A DNA stretch of 64,000 bases, taken from the NCBI RefSeq assembly GCF_023093595.1, contig NZ_JALLIK010000104.1, positions 1 through 64,000 of the forward strand, read 5' to 3'. Each line of letters opens with the position of its first letter. Position 1 is the first letter of the stretch. This DNA is from Thauera aromatica_A. GTDB taxonomy: Bacteria > Pseudomonadota > Gammaproteobacteria > Burkholderiales > Rhodocyclaceae. This document shows, piece by piece, positions 32,800 through 42,004 of this stretch. Below the pieces are notes generated by a model. That model ran no database searches and was not told the origin of the DNA. It saw only the letters and a program-made list of their open reading frames with translations. The position numbers and the translations under genes are program-made.

Positions 32800-33642
32800 T
32801 CAACGTCCGCGGCAGTTGTCCAGGTGCACAGGCGCCGCCTGTGCATCGGCATCGGCGGCGGCGCGGGTCGGGGCATCCCTCGCTTGCAGCGGCAGCAGCT
32901 CACCCTCGGTGGCGTAGAGTTCGTGCAGCATCGAGTCGGTGACGCGGGCGGTCGGCAGGTCGAACACCACTTCGCCACCGCGCAGGCCGATGATGCGCGG
33001 AAACCACTTCAGTGCCAGATCGACCGCGTGCAGCGAGGCGAACAGGCTGGCGCCGCTGTGCCCGGATGCGGCGACCAGCTCGCCGAGCGCGGCGTCGGCA
33101 AGCGCGGGGTCGAGCGCGGAAACCGGCTCGTCGGCGAGGATCAGGTCGGGCTGCTGATAGAGCACGCGGGCGATGCCGACGCGCTGCAGCTGGCCGCCCG
33201 AGAGCCGGTCGCAGCGCTCGAACAGGCGGTCGGCGAGGTCGACGCGCGCCAGTGCCGCCTGCGCGCCGGCGATATCGACCGGATAGAGCAGCGACAGCAG
33301 GCTTTTCCACGCCGGCCAGCGGCCGAGCCGGCCGGCGTGGATTGCGGTGACCACGCGCAGCCGCGGCGGGATCGGCGGGCTTTGGTGGATCGTGCCGATG
33401 CGTGCGCGCAGGCGCCGCAGCGCGCCGGCCGACAGCCGCCAAGGGTTGGCGCCGAGGACCTCGAGCCGCCCTTCGGAGGGGCGCAGCGCGGTGCCGAGGA
33501 GCCGGATCAGGCTGGTCTTGCCGGCGCCCGAGGGGCCGATCACCGCGACCCGCTCGCCACGGGCGGCGCGCAGCGAGATCCGCTGCAGCGCACGAAAGCC
33601 GTTGCCGTGGGTCAGGCCGACGCCCTCGAGCTCGAATCCCAT
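32800..33642 (-). CDS. phnC: PhnC-type ABC transporter ATPase
   Basis: A 280-residue ATPase with Walker A GPSGAGKT (36-43), signature LSGGQLQRVGIARVL, Walker B LILADEPVSALDP and switch His in SLHAVD. Closest to the phosphonate/phosphite importer ATPases. The C-terminal 40 residues are Ala/Asp-rich and beyond the core fold. The phnD stop lies 19 bases upstream. Confidence 0.85.
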   Translation of the reverse strand: MGFELEGVGLTHGNGFRALQRISLRAARGERVAVIGPSGAGKTSLIRLLGTALRPSEGRLEVLGANPWRLSAGALRRLRARIGTIHQSPPIPPRLRVVTAIHAGRLGRWPAWKSLLSLLYPVDIAGAQAALARVDLADRLFERCDRLSGGQLQRVGIARVLYQQPDLILADEPVSALDPALADAALGELVAASGHSGASLFASLHAVDLALKWFPRIIGLRGGEVVFDLPTARVTDSMLHELYATEGELLPLQARDAPTRAAADADAQAAPVHLDNCRGR

Positions 33643-33661
33643 GCCTGCGCTCCGCGGGCGC

Positions 33662-34525
33662 CTACTTGATCAGCCCGGCACTGCGCGCCGCGCGCTCGAT
33701 GCCGTCGTAATTGGCGCTGGTGGTGGGCACGAACTTCGAGGCGCGCTGCAACGCCATCAGCTCCTTGTGCGCCGGGTCGGCCGGGTCGAGCTTGAGGAAG
33801 GCGTTGGCGATCTTCTCGCGCAGCGCCGGATCGAGCCCGGGGCGCACCGTCCAGTTGTAGTCGTAGTACGGCGGCGTGGTGGCGATCACCTTGACGCGGC
33901 TGGCGTTGGCGTCGCCCTTCTCGATCAGCTTGTCCATCACCGAGGCGTTGAGCACGCCGGCTTCGGCGCGGCCGGAGGCGACGAAGGCGACGGTGGCGTC
34001 GTGCGCACCGGAGAAGGCGATGCGGGCGAAATCCTTGTCGGGGTCGATGCCGTCCTCGAGGAGGAAGAAACGCGGCATCAGGTGCCCGGAGGTCGACGAC
34101 GGCGAGCCGAAGGCGAAGGTCTTGCCTTTCAGCTCGGAAAGCGACTTCACCGGACTGTCGGCGGGGACGATGAACTTGCTGGTGAATACTTCGTCTTCGG
34201 CACGCTGGACGATCGGCAGTGCCTCGCCCTGGGTGCGCAGCCTGGCCTGCACGTAGGTGAAGCCGCCGAGCCAGGCGAGGTCGATCTTCTTCGCCGCCAG
34301 GCCTTCGACGACCGCGGCGTAGTCGCTGACCGGGGTGAACACCACCTCGAGACCGGTCTCCTTCTCCAGATAGTCGCCGAGCGGCTTGAACTTGCGCTGG
34401 AGCTCGGTCGGCGCCTCGTCGGGGATCGCCGACACGCGCAAGACCTGGGCGTGGGCGGTGGCGGCGCCGAGCATCAGCGAAAGCGCGAGCACGCAGCGGG
34501 AAATCAGGCGGGGGATCGGAATCAT
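33662..34525 (-). CDS. phnD: PhnD-type periplasmic binding protein
   Basis: A 287-residue binding protein with signal peptide MIPIPRLISRCVLALSLMLG and cleavage after ATAHA. The mature part shows LRVSAIPDEAPTE, YAAVVEGLAAKKIDLAWLGG and FAFGSPSSTSGHLMPRFFL, the oxyanion-binding layout of PhnD/PtxB. I chose the ATG at 34525 because GGAG lies six bases before it; an ATG four codons upstream is possible. The ligand could be a phosphonate, phosphite or another tetrahedral oxyanion. Confidence 0.85.
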   Translation of the reverse strand: MIPIPRLISRCVLALSLMLGAATAHAQVLRVSAIPDEAPTELQRKFKPLGDYLEKETGLEVVFTPVSDYAAVVEGLAAKKIDLAWLGGFTYVQARLRTQGEALPIVQRAEDEVFTSKFIVPADSPVKSLSELKGKTFAFGSPSSTSGHLMPRFFLLEDGIDPDKDFARIAFSGAHDATVAFVASGRAEAGVLNASVMDKLIEKGDANASRVKVIATTPPYYDYNWTVRPGLDPALREKIANAFLKLDPADPAHKELMALQRASKFVPTTSANYDGIERAARSAGLIK

Positions 34526-34547
34526 CGGGTTCTCCATTCTCGAGTTA

Positions 34548-34601
34548 CGGCTCCGCAGACGGCAAGATGCGGTACGGAGCCGCCGGGGGCTGTTGTTATA
34601 G
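34548..34601 (-). promoter_or_regulatory. Leader hairpin and possible promoter of the phnD operon
   Basis: An inverted repeat CGGCTCCG (34548-34555) / CGGAGCCG (34575-34582) lies between senB and phnD. A TATAAC -10-like hexamer is read on the minus strand at about 34594-34599, just upstream. This would let the transporter be expressed apart from senB. Confidence 0.35.
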
Positions 34602-34679
34602 CAGAAGCCGAACCGGTTCGAGCGCCCCGCCGGGGGCGCGACCCCGACCCGGACTGCGCCGTTCCCGGTCTTCGTCCCT

Positions 34680-35687
34680 TCACGCCTGTCCCGCATGTCG
34701 CAGCAGATCGCCGACCAGCCGGTGCAGCGCGGCGCGCTCGCGCTCCGGCGCGAACAGCGGCGCACGCTGGCGGCACTGCGCGGCCAGTTGCGCCATCAGC
34801 CCGCCGCCCTCCCCTGCGACCGATTCGCGACAGCGCAGCAACAGCGCCGCCAGCGCTTCGGCATCGCCCCAGGGAAAGTAGCCGGCGTAATCGGCGCCGA
34901 GCATGCCGACATTACCGTCGATGCGCGACGCGAGCACCGGCGTGCCGCTCGCGACCGCCTCCATCACGACGTGCGCGCCGCCTTCCATGCGGCTGGCGTG
35001 GATCAGCAGATGTGCGCGCTGGATGTGGCGGCGCACCGCCTCATGCGGCCGGCCCCCGAGCCAGCGGTAGTTCGGCGCCGCTGCCATCGTCGCCCGCGCG
35101 GCCTCGCCGAGCGCCGGATCGAGTGCAGCGCCGATGTGGTCGATGAAAAGGTCGCGCCGGCCCGCGAGCAGCCGTGCGGCGGCGAACAGGGTCTGCGGCG
35201 ATTTTTCCTCGCGCAGGTGGCCGACCATCACCGCCCGCAGATGGTGCGGCGACTTCGCCAGCGCCTTGCGCGCCGTGGTGGACTGGAAAATCACCCGGGC
35301 CTTGGCGCGCACCGCGTCCGGCAGCGCCAGCGGCGCGCATTCCTGCAGCACGATGAGCGCCTGGGCGAGCTCCAGCGAACGCCGCGCCGCCGCGTCGACA
35401 GCGATGTCGCGATACAGGTCGGTACCGGTGAGCACCACCGCGAGGCCCCTGCCCGGGTGCACACCGGCCCAGGCCGCGATCGCTTCGGCCGAACGCCGCG
35501 CATGGAGCGCGATCATCGCAGTATCGCCGGCAGCGAGCGCATCGGGCCAGGCCTTGACGATGCGCACGCGGCAGACGCCGGCAAGGTGGCGCTGCCAGCG
35601 CCGCGCCGTCTGCCAGTTGCCGTTGTTGGCATCGCGCAGCGCCGGACTGACGATCACCAGTTGCGGCATACTCGGGGCACCGGTCAT
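34680..35687 (-). CDS. senB: SenB-type selenosugar synthase (TIGR04348 glycosyltransferase family)
   Basis: A 335-residue GT-B glycosyltransferase: N-terminal VIVSPALRDANNGNWQTARR, central RAVMVGHLREEKSPQTLFAA, and C-terminal HASRMEGGAHVVMEAVASGTPVLA. This family, beside an EgtB-like gene, is known as SenB, which makes selenosugar from UDP-sugar and selenophosphate for selenoneine. Divergent from senA with 17 bases between the chosen starts; a start at 35669 (MPQLVIVSP) is equally possible. The selenophosphate synthetase gene (senC/selD) is not in this window. Confidence 0.78.
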   Translation of the reverse strand: MTGAPSMPQLVIVSPALRDANNGNWQTARRWQRHLAGVCRVRIVKAWPDALAAGDTAMIALHARRSAEAIAAWAGVHPGRGLAVVLTGTDLYRDIAVDAAARRSLELAQALIVLQECAPLALPDAVRAKARVIFQSTTARKALAKSPHHLRAVMVGHLREEKSPQTLFAAARLLAGRRDLFIDHIGAALDPALGEAARATMAAAPNYRWLGGRPHEAVRRHIQRAHLLIHASRMEGGAHVVMEAVASGTPVLASRIDGNVGMLGADYAGYFPWGDAEALAALLLRCRESVAGEGGGLMAQLAAQCRQRAPLFAPERERAALHRLVGDLLRHAGQA

Positions 35688-35704
35688 CGCCCACCGCTCC
35701 CGCC

Positions 35705-36859
35705 ATGAACCTCTCCCCTGCCCGCGCCGAAGCCGCCCGCCGTGGCGGCCGCCGCCTCCTCGCCGCCGCACTGGCCGACAGCCGCGCACGCACGCTGGCG
35801 CTGCTCGACGCCTATGCCGCCGCCCTCGGCGAAGGGCTGGCGATTCCGTATTCGCCGCAGCTCAACCCGCCGCGCTGGGAAGCCGGGCATGTCGGCTGGT
35901 TCCAGGACTACTGGATCGCGCGCAACCGGCAGCGCGCGCGCGGCATCGCCTGCGATCCCGACCACCGACGCGCGGCGGGGCGTCTGCCCCGGGCCGACGC
36001 CCTGTACGACTCGGGCAAGGTCGCGCACGCAACGCGCTGGCAGCTCGAGCTGCCCGATCTCGGCGCCACCCGCGCCTACCTGGCCGAGGGCCTGGCCGAA
36101 ACCCTGGCCCTGCTCGGCGCCATGCCGGAGAGCGACGCAGAACTGTATTTTTTCCGCCTCGCGCTGTTTCACGAGGACATGCACGGCGAGGCCGGGATCT
36201 ACATGGCCCAAGCGCTCGGCATTCCCCTGGCGGAAACCCTGCTCGAACCGGCGCGGGCCGTGCCGGAAGGGCGCGCACTGAACGTCCCGGCGCAGCGCTG
36301 GACGCTCGGCTGGCACGGCGACGGCTTCGCCTTCGACAACGAGCTCGCGGCGCATGAAGTCACGCTGGGGGCGTTCGAGATCGATGCCGAGGTGGTGAGC
36401 TGGCGCCGCTACCTGGCTTTCGTCGACCAGACCGGTGCCGCGCCGCCGCGCTATCTGCGCCGCCAGAATGGGAGCTGGCAGTGCTGCGTGTTCGGCCGCT
36501 GGGAGGCACTGGCGCTCGATCGTCCGGCCGTGCATCTGCGCTGGGACGAAGCCGACGCCTGGTGCCGCTGGGCGGGGCGCCGCCTGCCGAGCGAAGCCGA
36601 GTGGGAACTCGCCGCGCTGACCCGGCCGGAATTCCGCTGGGGCCAGGTCTGGGAATGGACCGCCAGCCGCTTCGTCCCCTACCCCGGCTTCGCCCCCCAC
36701 CCCTACCGTGATTACTCGGCGCCGTGGTTCGGCGAGCGCTACGTGCTGCGCGGCGCGAGCCGGGCGACCAGCCCGCGCATGGCGCATCCGCGCTACCGCA
36801 ATTACTTCACTCCCGAGCGCAACGACCTCTACAGCGGCTTTCGCAGCTGCGCGCTCTAG
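35705..36859 (+). CDS. senA: SenA-type selenoneine synthase (EgtB-like non-heme iron enzyme)
   Basis: A 384-residue protein with an N-terminal DinB-like iron-binding domain (His in EAGHVGWFQDYW near 62; LFHEDMH near 155-161, giving the HxxxH pair) and a C-terminal FGE-sulfatase domain (LPSEAEWELAA; VWEWTASRFVPYPGF; LRGASRATSPRM). EgtB relatives form the C-S or C-Se bond on hercynine. The neighbouring senB points to SenA rather than EgtB. egtD, which would supply hercynine, lies 22 bases beyond its stop on the other strand. Confidence 0.78.
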   Translation: MNLSPARAEAARRGGRRLLAAALADSRARTLALLDAYAAALGEGLAIPYSPQLNPPRWEAGHVGWFQDYWIARNRQRARGIACDPDHRRAAGRLPRADALYDSGKVAHATRWQLELPDLGATRAYLAEGLAETLALLGAMPESDAELYFFRLALFHEDMHGEAGIYMAQALGIPLAETLLEPARAVPEGRALNVPAQRWTLGWHGDGFAFDNELAAHEVTLGAFEIDAEVVSWRRYLAFVDQTGAAPPRYLRRQNGSWQCCVFGRWEALALDRPAVHLRWDEADAWCRWAGRRLPSEAEWELAALTRPEFRWGQVWEWTASRFVPYPGFAPHPYRDYSAPWFGERYVLRGASRATSPRMAHPRYRNYFTPERNDLYSGFRSCAL

Positions 36860-36881
36860 GGCCGGAGATCGCACCGCGGCT

Positions 36882-37832
36882 TCAGGCATGGGCGGCGAAT
36901 ACCGCGAACCAGCTGCGTGCGTCGCACCAGTGGCGCGATGCCGAAAACCCCGCCGCGGCGAGCAGCGCGGCGAAATCCTCGATACGCCACTTGTACGAGT
37001 TTTCGGTGTGGATGCGCGCGGATGCGGCAAAGCGGCGCTCGCCCCCGGTCCAGCGCACGGTCGTGTCGCGCCGCGCTTCCAGATGCATTTCGATGCGCGA
37101 GTGATGCGCGTCGAAGAAGGCGACATGGCGCCAGTCGGCGAGGTCGAAGTCGGTTCCGGCGAGCTGGTTCAGGTGGCGTAACAGGTTGCGGTTGAACGCG
37201 GCGGTGACGCCGAGTGGATCGTCGTAGGCCGCCTCGAGGATGCCGCGCGCCTTGACCAGATCGACGCCGATCAGCAAGCCTCCCCCCAGGCACGCGGCGT
37301 GCGCCTGGCGCAGGAAAGCCAGGGCCTCGTCGGGGGTGAAGTTGCCGATGCTCGAACCCGGGTAGAACAGCGTGCGCGGCCCTTCGCCGGCTTCCGGCGG
37401 CAGGCGCAGCGCGTGCGCGAAGTCGAGGCCGACACCCAGCATCGCGACCGCCGGATGAGCGCGCTGAAGGCGCTCGAGCGATGCGCGCAGGTAGTCCACC
37501 GAGATGTCGACGGCGACGTAGCGGCGCACCCCCAAGGCCGCGAACAGGCGCTCGGCCTTCTCGCAGTTGCCCGCGCCGAGGTCGACCAGGGTCGCGGCGG
37601 GGCCGAGTTCTGCGGCCATTTCCGGCAGGTGTCGAGCGAAGATCGCCGCCTCGGTGCGCGTCGGGTAGTACTCGGGCAGTTCGGTGATCGCCGCGAAGAG
37701 CCGCGCGCCGAGCGCGTCGTACAGGTATTTCGGCGCGATCGTCGCCACCGGCGCGCTCAGGCCGGCGAGCAGTTCGGCCCGGATCCGCGCCGGGGCTTCG
37801 GGTGCGAACTGGACGAAGCGGGGGGAACTCAC
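36882..37832 (-). CDS. egtD: L-histidine N-alpha-methyltransferase EgtD
   Basis: A 316-residue SAM methyltransferase with DLGAGNCEK (84-92), LFYPGSSIGNF and FDAHHSRIEMHLEA, all typical of EgtD, which trimethylates histidine to hercynine for ergothioneine or selenoneine. The start is a GTG (37832) with GGGAG eight bases upstream; the length fits the family. The GTG overlaps the stop of the upstream arsS remnant (GTGA), so egtD is translationally coupled to it. Confidence 0.87.
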   Translation of the reverse strand: MSSPRFVQFAPEAPARIRAELLAGLSAPVATIAPKYLYDALGARLFAAITELPEYYPTRTEAAIFARHLPEMAAELGPAATLVDLGAGNCEKAERLFAALGVRRYVAVDISVDYLRASLERLQRAHPAVAMLGVGLDFAHALRLPPEAGEGPRTLFYPGSSIGNFTPDEALAFLRQAHAACLGGGLLIGVDLVKARGILEAAYDDPLGVTAAFNRNLLRHLNQLAGTDFDLADWRHVAFFDAHHSRIEMHLEARRDTTVRWTGGERRFAASARIHTENSYKWRIEDFAALLAAAGFSASRHWCDARSWFAVFAAHA

Positions 37833-38206
37833 CGCCCTGCTCCCGCCATCCCGCGCCGCGCTGGTCCGCCCATCGTGGGCGCCCGGGCTTGGTGATTGAC
37901 GTCGACTTCTGGCGTGCAGCTCGCTGCATCCGTCCGGCCCTCGGCCAGGGCCCCACCGCAACTCGATCCCTGCCCGGCAGTGCAGCCGTAGCAGTGCCCG
38001 GTGACGCGGATCACCCCGCCCGCGAGCATTGCTGCGGTGGCGTCGCGAAGGTGCAGGCGTGGTTGGCCGACACTGGCGATCGGCATGTTGGCGATCGTGA
38101 ACAGCCGGTTGAAGCGGTAGCCCGGATTTACCTGCAGGGTATCGATCGTCCCACGGTGGATCCTGGGAAAGTCGGTGACGGCGAGCAGCGGAAAGGTCGG
38201 GTGCAT
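37829..38206 (-). pseudogene. arsS: Internally deleted arsS-like radical SAM gene
   Basis: The N-terminus (FPRIHRGTIDTLQVNPGYR) matches the opening of ArsS-type arsenosugar radical SAM proteins, which normally continue into the CxxxCxxC cluster site. Here it jumps straight to C-terminal family segments (LFTIANMPIASVG and HCYGCTAGQGSSCGG). The radical SAM core, roughly 200 residues, is missing, but the frame stays open. The product would be about 125 residues and catalytically dead. Its stop overlaps the egtD start. Confidence 0.65.
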
Positions 38207-38660
38207 CCGGGAGCCTCGCGAGCGGTCGTTATCGTTTGGCGGTCTTTCGATCGTCGGACGAGCCGGGTAATCCTTACACGACCTGAACGGTTTTGCACCT
38301 TGCTTATCGCGCTGCGGCCCGATGACGACGCAGCCGCTGCGTCCCGGGTCGTACCCTTTCCGCCCGCGAGACGGAACATGGGAGCGGACATGGGCGAGCG
38401 CATCGCCCCCTTCGTTTCCGGGCGGAGGATGGACTACATTGAATCCGGTGCTAAGGTGGTCCGTGCGGGGGCCGGAGCTGGCGGGTTTCCTGCCCGGGCG
38501 GGAGGATCTCACTGCTCGCGCCGGATCGGCCGTCTCGGGTGGACGGTGGAATCGTTTCCATCCGTCCACGACGTCGATCTGCCCGCCGACCTGCCACGGC
38601 TGCACGGACTGCTTCCCGGCGTTTGAGCGGCGGATCGAGCTCGAGCCGCGAGGCTTCGAC
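38207..38660. other. Intergenic region between the arsS remnant and chrA, no gene seen
   Basis: About 450 bases without a convincing coding frame. The minus-strand frame of the arsS remnant stays open upstream to about 38600 without recognisable protein character. Promoters for the remnant/egtD and the 3' end of chrA must lie here; no clear hexamers or hairpins were picked out. Confidence 0.5.
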
Positions 38661-39863
38661 CTACACCGTGCTCAGCAACCATCCCGCGGCCCCGCTGCCG
38701 ATCACGACCAGCCACGGCGGCAGTTTCCAGAACATCAGCGCGACCAGCGCCACCAGCGCCAGGCCGAAGTCTTGCAGTGCATGAATCGCGCTGGTCCATA
38801 CCGGCTGGTAGAGCGCCGCCAGCAGCAGGCCCGCCACCGCCGCATTGATGCCCGCGAGTGCGGCCTGGGTGCGGACGTCGCGGCGCAGGCGCTCCCAGAA
38901 CGGCAATGCACCCGCGACCAGCAGGAAGGATGGCGCGAAGATCGCCAGCAGGCAGATCACCCCGCCCAGCCAGCCGGAGGGGGCCTCGTTCATCGAGGCA
39001 CCGAGAAACGCCGCGAAGGTAAACAGCGGCCCCGGGACGGCCTGCGCCGCCCCGTAGCCGGCCAAAAAGGACTCGTTGCCGACCCAGCCGCCCGGCACGA
39101 CTTCGGCTTGCAGCAGCGGCAGCACGACATGCCCGCCACCGAACACCAGCGACCCGGCGCGGTAGAAGGCATCCACCATCGACAGCGCCCGGCCCGGGAA
39201 AAGGGCCGAGAGCAGCGGCAATCCGATCAACAGGGCAAGGAACAGCGTCAGCCAGAGCCCCCCCGCCCGGCGCCCGATCATGGTCGGCAGCGCGTCATGC
39301 GCCGAACCCTGCGGCGGCTTGAACAGCACGAGACCGACGATCGCCGCGATCGCCATCATGCCCACCTGCCCCCAGGGGGATGGCAGCAGCAGAACGACGC
39401 AGGTCGCGGCCGCCATGAGGGTGATGCGCGGCGCGTCCGGGCAGAGATTGCGGGCCATGCCCCATACCGCTTGGGCGACGACGGCCACGGCCACCACCTT
39501 CAAGCCGTGCAGCACGCCGGACGGTACCGCCTCGCCGTAACGGGCGATGCCCAGCGCGAACAGGATCAGGGCAATCGCCGACGGCAAGGTGAACCCCGCC
39601 CACGCAGCCAAGGCTCCGGCATAACCGGAGCGGCACAGCCCGAGCGCGATCCCCACCTGGCTACTGGCCGGCCCCGGTAGGAACTGGCAGAGGGCAACCA
39701 GATCCGCGTAGCTGCGCTCGCTCAGCCACTGCCGCCGGGTCACGAATTCGCCGCGGAAGTAGCCCAGGTGGGCAACCGGGCCGCCGAAAGAAGTCAGCCC
39801 GAGCCGAAGAAAGATCAGAAAGACGGCCCAGGGGCTGTGCTCGGTTCCAGCGGGATCGATCAC
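38661..39863 (-). CDS. chrA: Chromate transporter ChrA (CHR family, long form)
   Basis: A 400-residue membrane protein made of two homologous CHR halves. The N-terminal half has FLRLGLTSFGGPVAHLGYFR and LCQFLPGPASSQVGIALG; the C-terminal half has GGGHVVLPLLQAE and GYGAAQAVPGPLFTFAAFLG. ChrA exports chromate in exchange for proton or sulfate. GTG start at 39863, five bases after AAGGAG. It lies at the edge of the BREX island with no chrB regulator nearby. Confidence 0.9.
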   Translation of the reverse strand: MIDPAGTEHSPWAVFLIFLRLGLTSFGGPVAHLGYFRGEFVTRRQWLSERSYADLVALCQFLPGPASSQVGIALGLCRSGYAGALAAWAGFTLPSAIALILFALGIARYGEAVPSGVLHGLKVVAVAVVAQAVWGMARNLCPDAPRITLMAAATCVVLLLPSPWGQVGMMAIAAIVGLVLFKPPQGSAHDALPTMIGRRAGGLWLTLFLALLIGLPLLSALFPGRALSMVDAFYRAGSLVFGGGHVVLPLLQAEVVPGGWVGNESFLAGYGAAQAVPGPLFTFAAFLGASMNEAPSGWLGGVICLLAIFAPSFLLVAGALPFWERLRRDVRTQAALAGINAAVAGLLLAALYQPVWTSAIHALQDFGLALVALVALMFWKLPPWLVVIGSGAAGWLLSTV

Positions 39864-39966
39864 GCTCACTCCTTGATCGGTAACGGTGGTGGAGGATGTT
39901 AGCGCCTGCAGGACGAGGTGCGCAGCGACGGGCACGGGCTATGACCATCCGGCGCAGCGTCGAGAA

Positions 39967-41997
39967 TCACTCCACCCCCAACGCCTTGAACACCGCATCC
40001 ACCGGATCCGAGTAAAAGCTCGTCTGGAACTTCGCGAACAGCTCTCCGGGCACCGATGGGATATCCGTAACGCTCGACATCGGCAGCAGGATCCGCTTGG
40101 CGCCGGCATCGAAGGCCACCTGCAGGCTCTCGGCCAGGTTGCGCACCTGGACGACCGTGCCGCCGAGGCTCATGTCGCCCATCACCACCATCTGGCTCTG
40201 AACCGGTTTGGCGAGCGCACCTGAGCACAGGGCAATGAAGCCCGCGAGGGTCAGCGCTTTCGGGGTGCCGGTGTGCTGCAGCTCCACCAGATGCAAGTGG
40301 AAGTCGTGCTCGCCCGGCTTGATCGATGCGCTCACCCGGCCCGAGTTGGCCTTGAAGTAATCGAAGGCGACCTTGACCGCCTCGCGCGGCGCAAGGCCCG
40401 AGGCCGAGACCTTGCCGCCGCCGGCGAGGGTCTGGATCTCGATGCGATAGGCGCCCGGCATCTCGGTGTCGCCCAGGCTGATGGTGTGCAGGGTGCCCGG
40501 ATTGAGCCGGCCTTCCGCGATCAGCGCCCCACCGGATTGTTCGGGCACCGTGACAAAGCGCTCCTCGCCCGCTTCCAGGTCGATGTAGCTGAAATGGACG
40601 TCGTAGAATTCCATGCCGCCGATCTTCTTGAGCTGCTCCTTCACCCGGCGACGGCTCTCCAGCGCGTACTCCAGGCAGCGGCGCACGATCTCCTTGTCGT
40701 ACTCGCCATGCGGGCAGATCAGCTTGAGCAGGCCGGAGACGGTCCGGCGCACGGCGATGGTGTCGCGCTGGTTGAGGTTGTTGCCCAGCTTGAACCACTT
40801 GTCGATCGCGTCGGCGAAGTTGCGCTTGCGCATCTCGCGCAGGTACTCGGCCAGGTAGTCGACGATCAAGCCGTATTGGTTGGTAAAGAACTCCGGGCGC
40901 ATCTTCGGGATCTCCCAGCCCGGCACATAGGCATGGAAGCGGTCGAAGAAGGCCGAGTCGATCATGGCCTCGGGAAACGGCGCGAGCAGATGGCTGGTCT
41001 TCACCAGGGACTCGACGCTCTGGTTGATGTTGCCCACGAAGACCATCGAGGCATTGGCGTTGATCGCCTCCCTGCCCCGGCTGAAGGAGCCGGACGCCAT
41101 GTAGTCCTTCATGATCTGCACGCCGTCGTGGTCCTTGAAGTTGATGCCAGCCACCTCATCAAAGGCGACCGTATCCCACAGGCCCACCAGGCCCACCTTG
41201 CGCGCGCTCATGTTGTAGAAGAGGTTGGCGACGGTGGTCTGCCCACCCGACACCAGGATGCTGTTCGGGCTGATTTCCTTGTAGATGTGGCTCTTGCCCG
41301 TGCCGCGCGGGCCCAGCTCGCAAAAGTTGTAGTTGTTCTCGACCAGCGGAATCATCCGCGCGAGCAGGTGCCACTTCACCCGCGCCTTGAAGCAGCTCGG
41401 CTCCATGCCGGTCGAGCGGATCAGCGCGTCGATCCATTCGTCCTCGGTGAAGGCCCGCCGCCCCTCGAACAGGCCCGCCATGTCCATGTTGGGCATCTGG
41501 ATCGGCTTGAGGTCGGTCACCGTGAAGGGCGACCCGCGCTGGTTCTCCTCGAACTGGTAGTTCAGGGTGACGATGCACCAGATGCCGCCCACCAGCAGCT
41601 TTTCGAACTGGCGCACGAAGGCGTCCGACACCTCGGCGTTCTTCACCCCGAGGTTCGAGAGCAGCGCCTCGTAGACGTCGCGCTTCTCGTTGAGCTTCAC
41701 GGTCACCTTGTCGATGACCTTGTAGCTGCCGCTCTCGCGGATCTTCGACTTGATCTTCTCCGCCTCGTCCGGCCGCACGTAGTTCTCGCCAAGGATGCGC
41801 TTGACCATCGTCATCCCGTTCTGGATCGTCGCCTCGTCGTCCGATGCGCAGTACATGCCGAGCAGGTACTCCAGCACATACACTGGGACGTTGGCCCCCT
41901 CCTTGATCAGCTTGGTCAGGTCCTTGCGGACCACCTTGCCGGCGAAGTGAGTATTGAGCAGCCCATCAAGGCGGGCGGTATCTACGGGTTCGGCCAT
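39967..41997 (-). CDS. brxL: BREX protein BrxL (Lon-like AAA+ ATPase)
   Basis: A 676-residue protein with GKVVRKDLTKLIKEG at the start, an AAA+ core (Walker A GPRGTGKSH at about 229-237; AFDEVAGINFKD) and a C-terminal Lon-protease-like domain (MGDMSLGGTV, AKRILLPMSS). BrxL is the last gene of BREX type 1 systems and is needed for phage exclusion but not host methylation. I chose the ATG at 41997 by comparison with the family start; an ATG at 42015 overlapping pglZ is possible. Confidence 0.93.
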   Translation of the reverse strand: MAEPVDTARLDGLLNTHFAGKVVRKDLTKLIKEGANVPVYVLEYLLGMYCASDDEATIQNGMTMVKRILGENYVRPDEAEKIKSKIRESGSYKVIDKVTVKLNEKRDVYEALLSNLGVKNAEVSDAFVRQFEKLLVGGIWCIVTLNYQFEENQRGSPFTVTDLKPIQMPNMDMAGLFEGRRAFTEDEWIDALIRSTGMEPSCFKARVKWHLLARMIPLVENNYNFCELGPRGTGKSHIYKEISPNSILVSGGQTTVANLFYNMSARKVGLVGLWDTVAFDEVAGINFKDHDGVQIMKDYMASGSFSRGREAINANASMVFVGNINQSVESLVKTSHLLAPFPEAMIDSAFFDRFHAYVPGWEIPKMRPEFFTNQYGLIVDYLAEYLREMRKRNFADAIDKWFKLGNNLNQRDTIAVRRTVSGLLKLICPHGEYDKEIVRRCLEYALESRRRVKEQLKKIGGMEFYDVHFSYIDLEAGEERFVTVPEQSGGALIAEGRLNPGTLHTISLGDTEMPGAYRIEIQTLAGGGKVSASGLAPREAVKVAFDYFKANSGRVSASIKPGEHDFHLHLVELQHTGTPKALTLAGFIALCSGALAKPVQSQMVVMGDMSLGGTVVQVRNLAESLQVAFDAGAKRILLPMSSVTDIPSVPGELFAKFQTSFYSDPVDAVFKALGVE

Positions 41998-42004
41998 GTG
42001 TGTT

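Noticed and set aside
38322..39680. 452-codon plus-strand frame opposite chrA
   Set aside because: Gln/Arg-rich antisense shadow. chrA on the minus strand has both CHR halves with conserved motifs.
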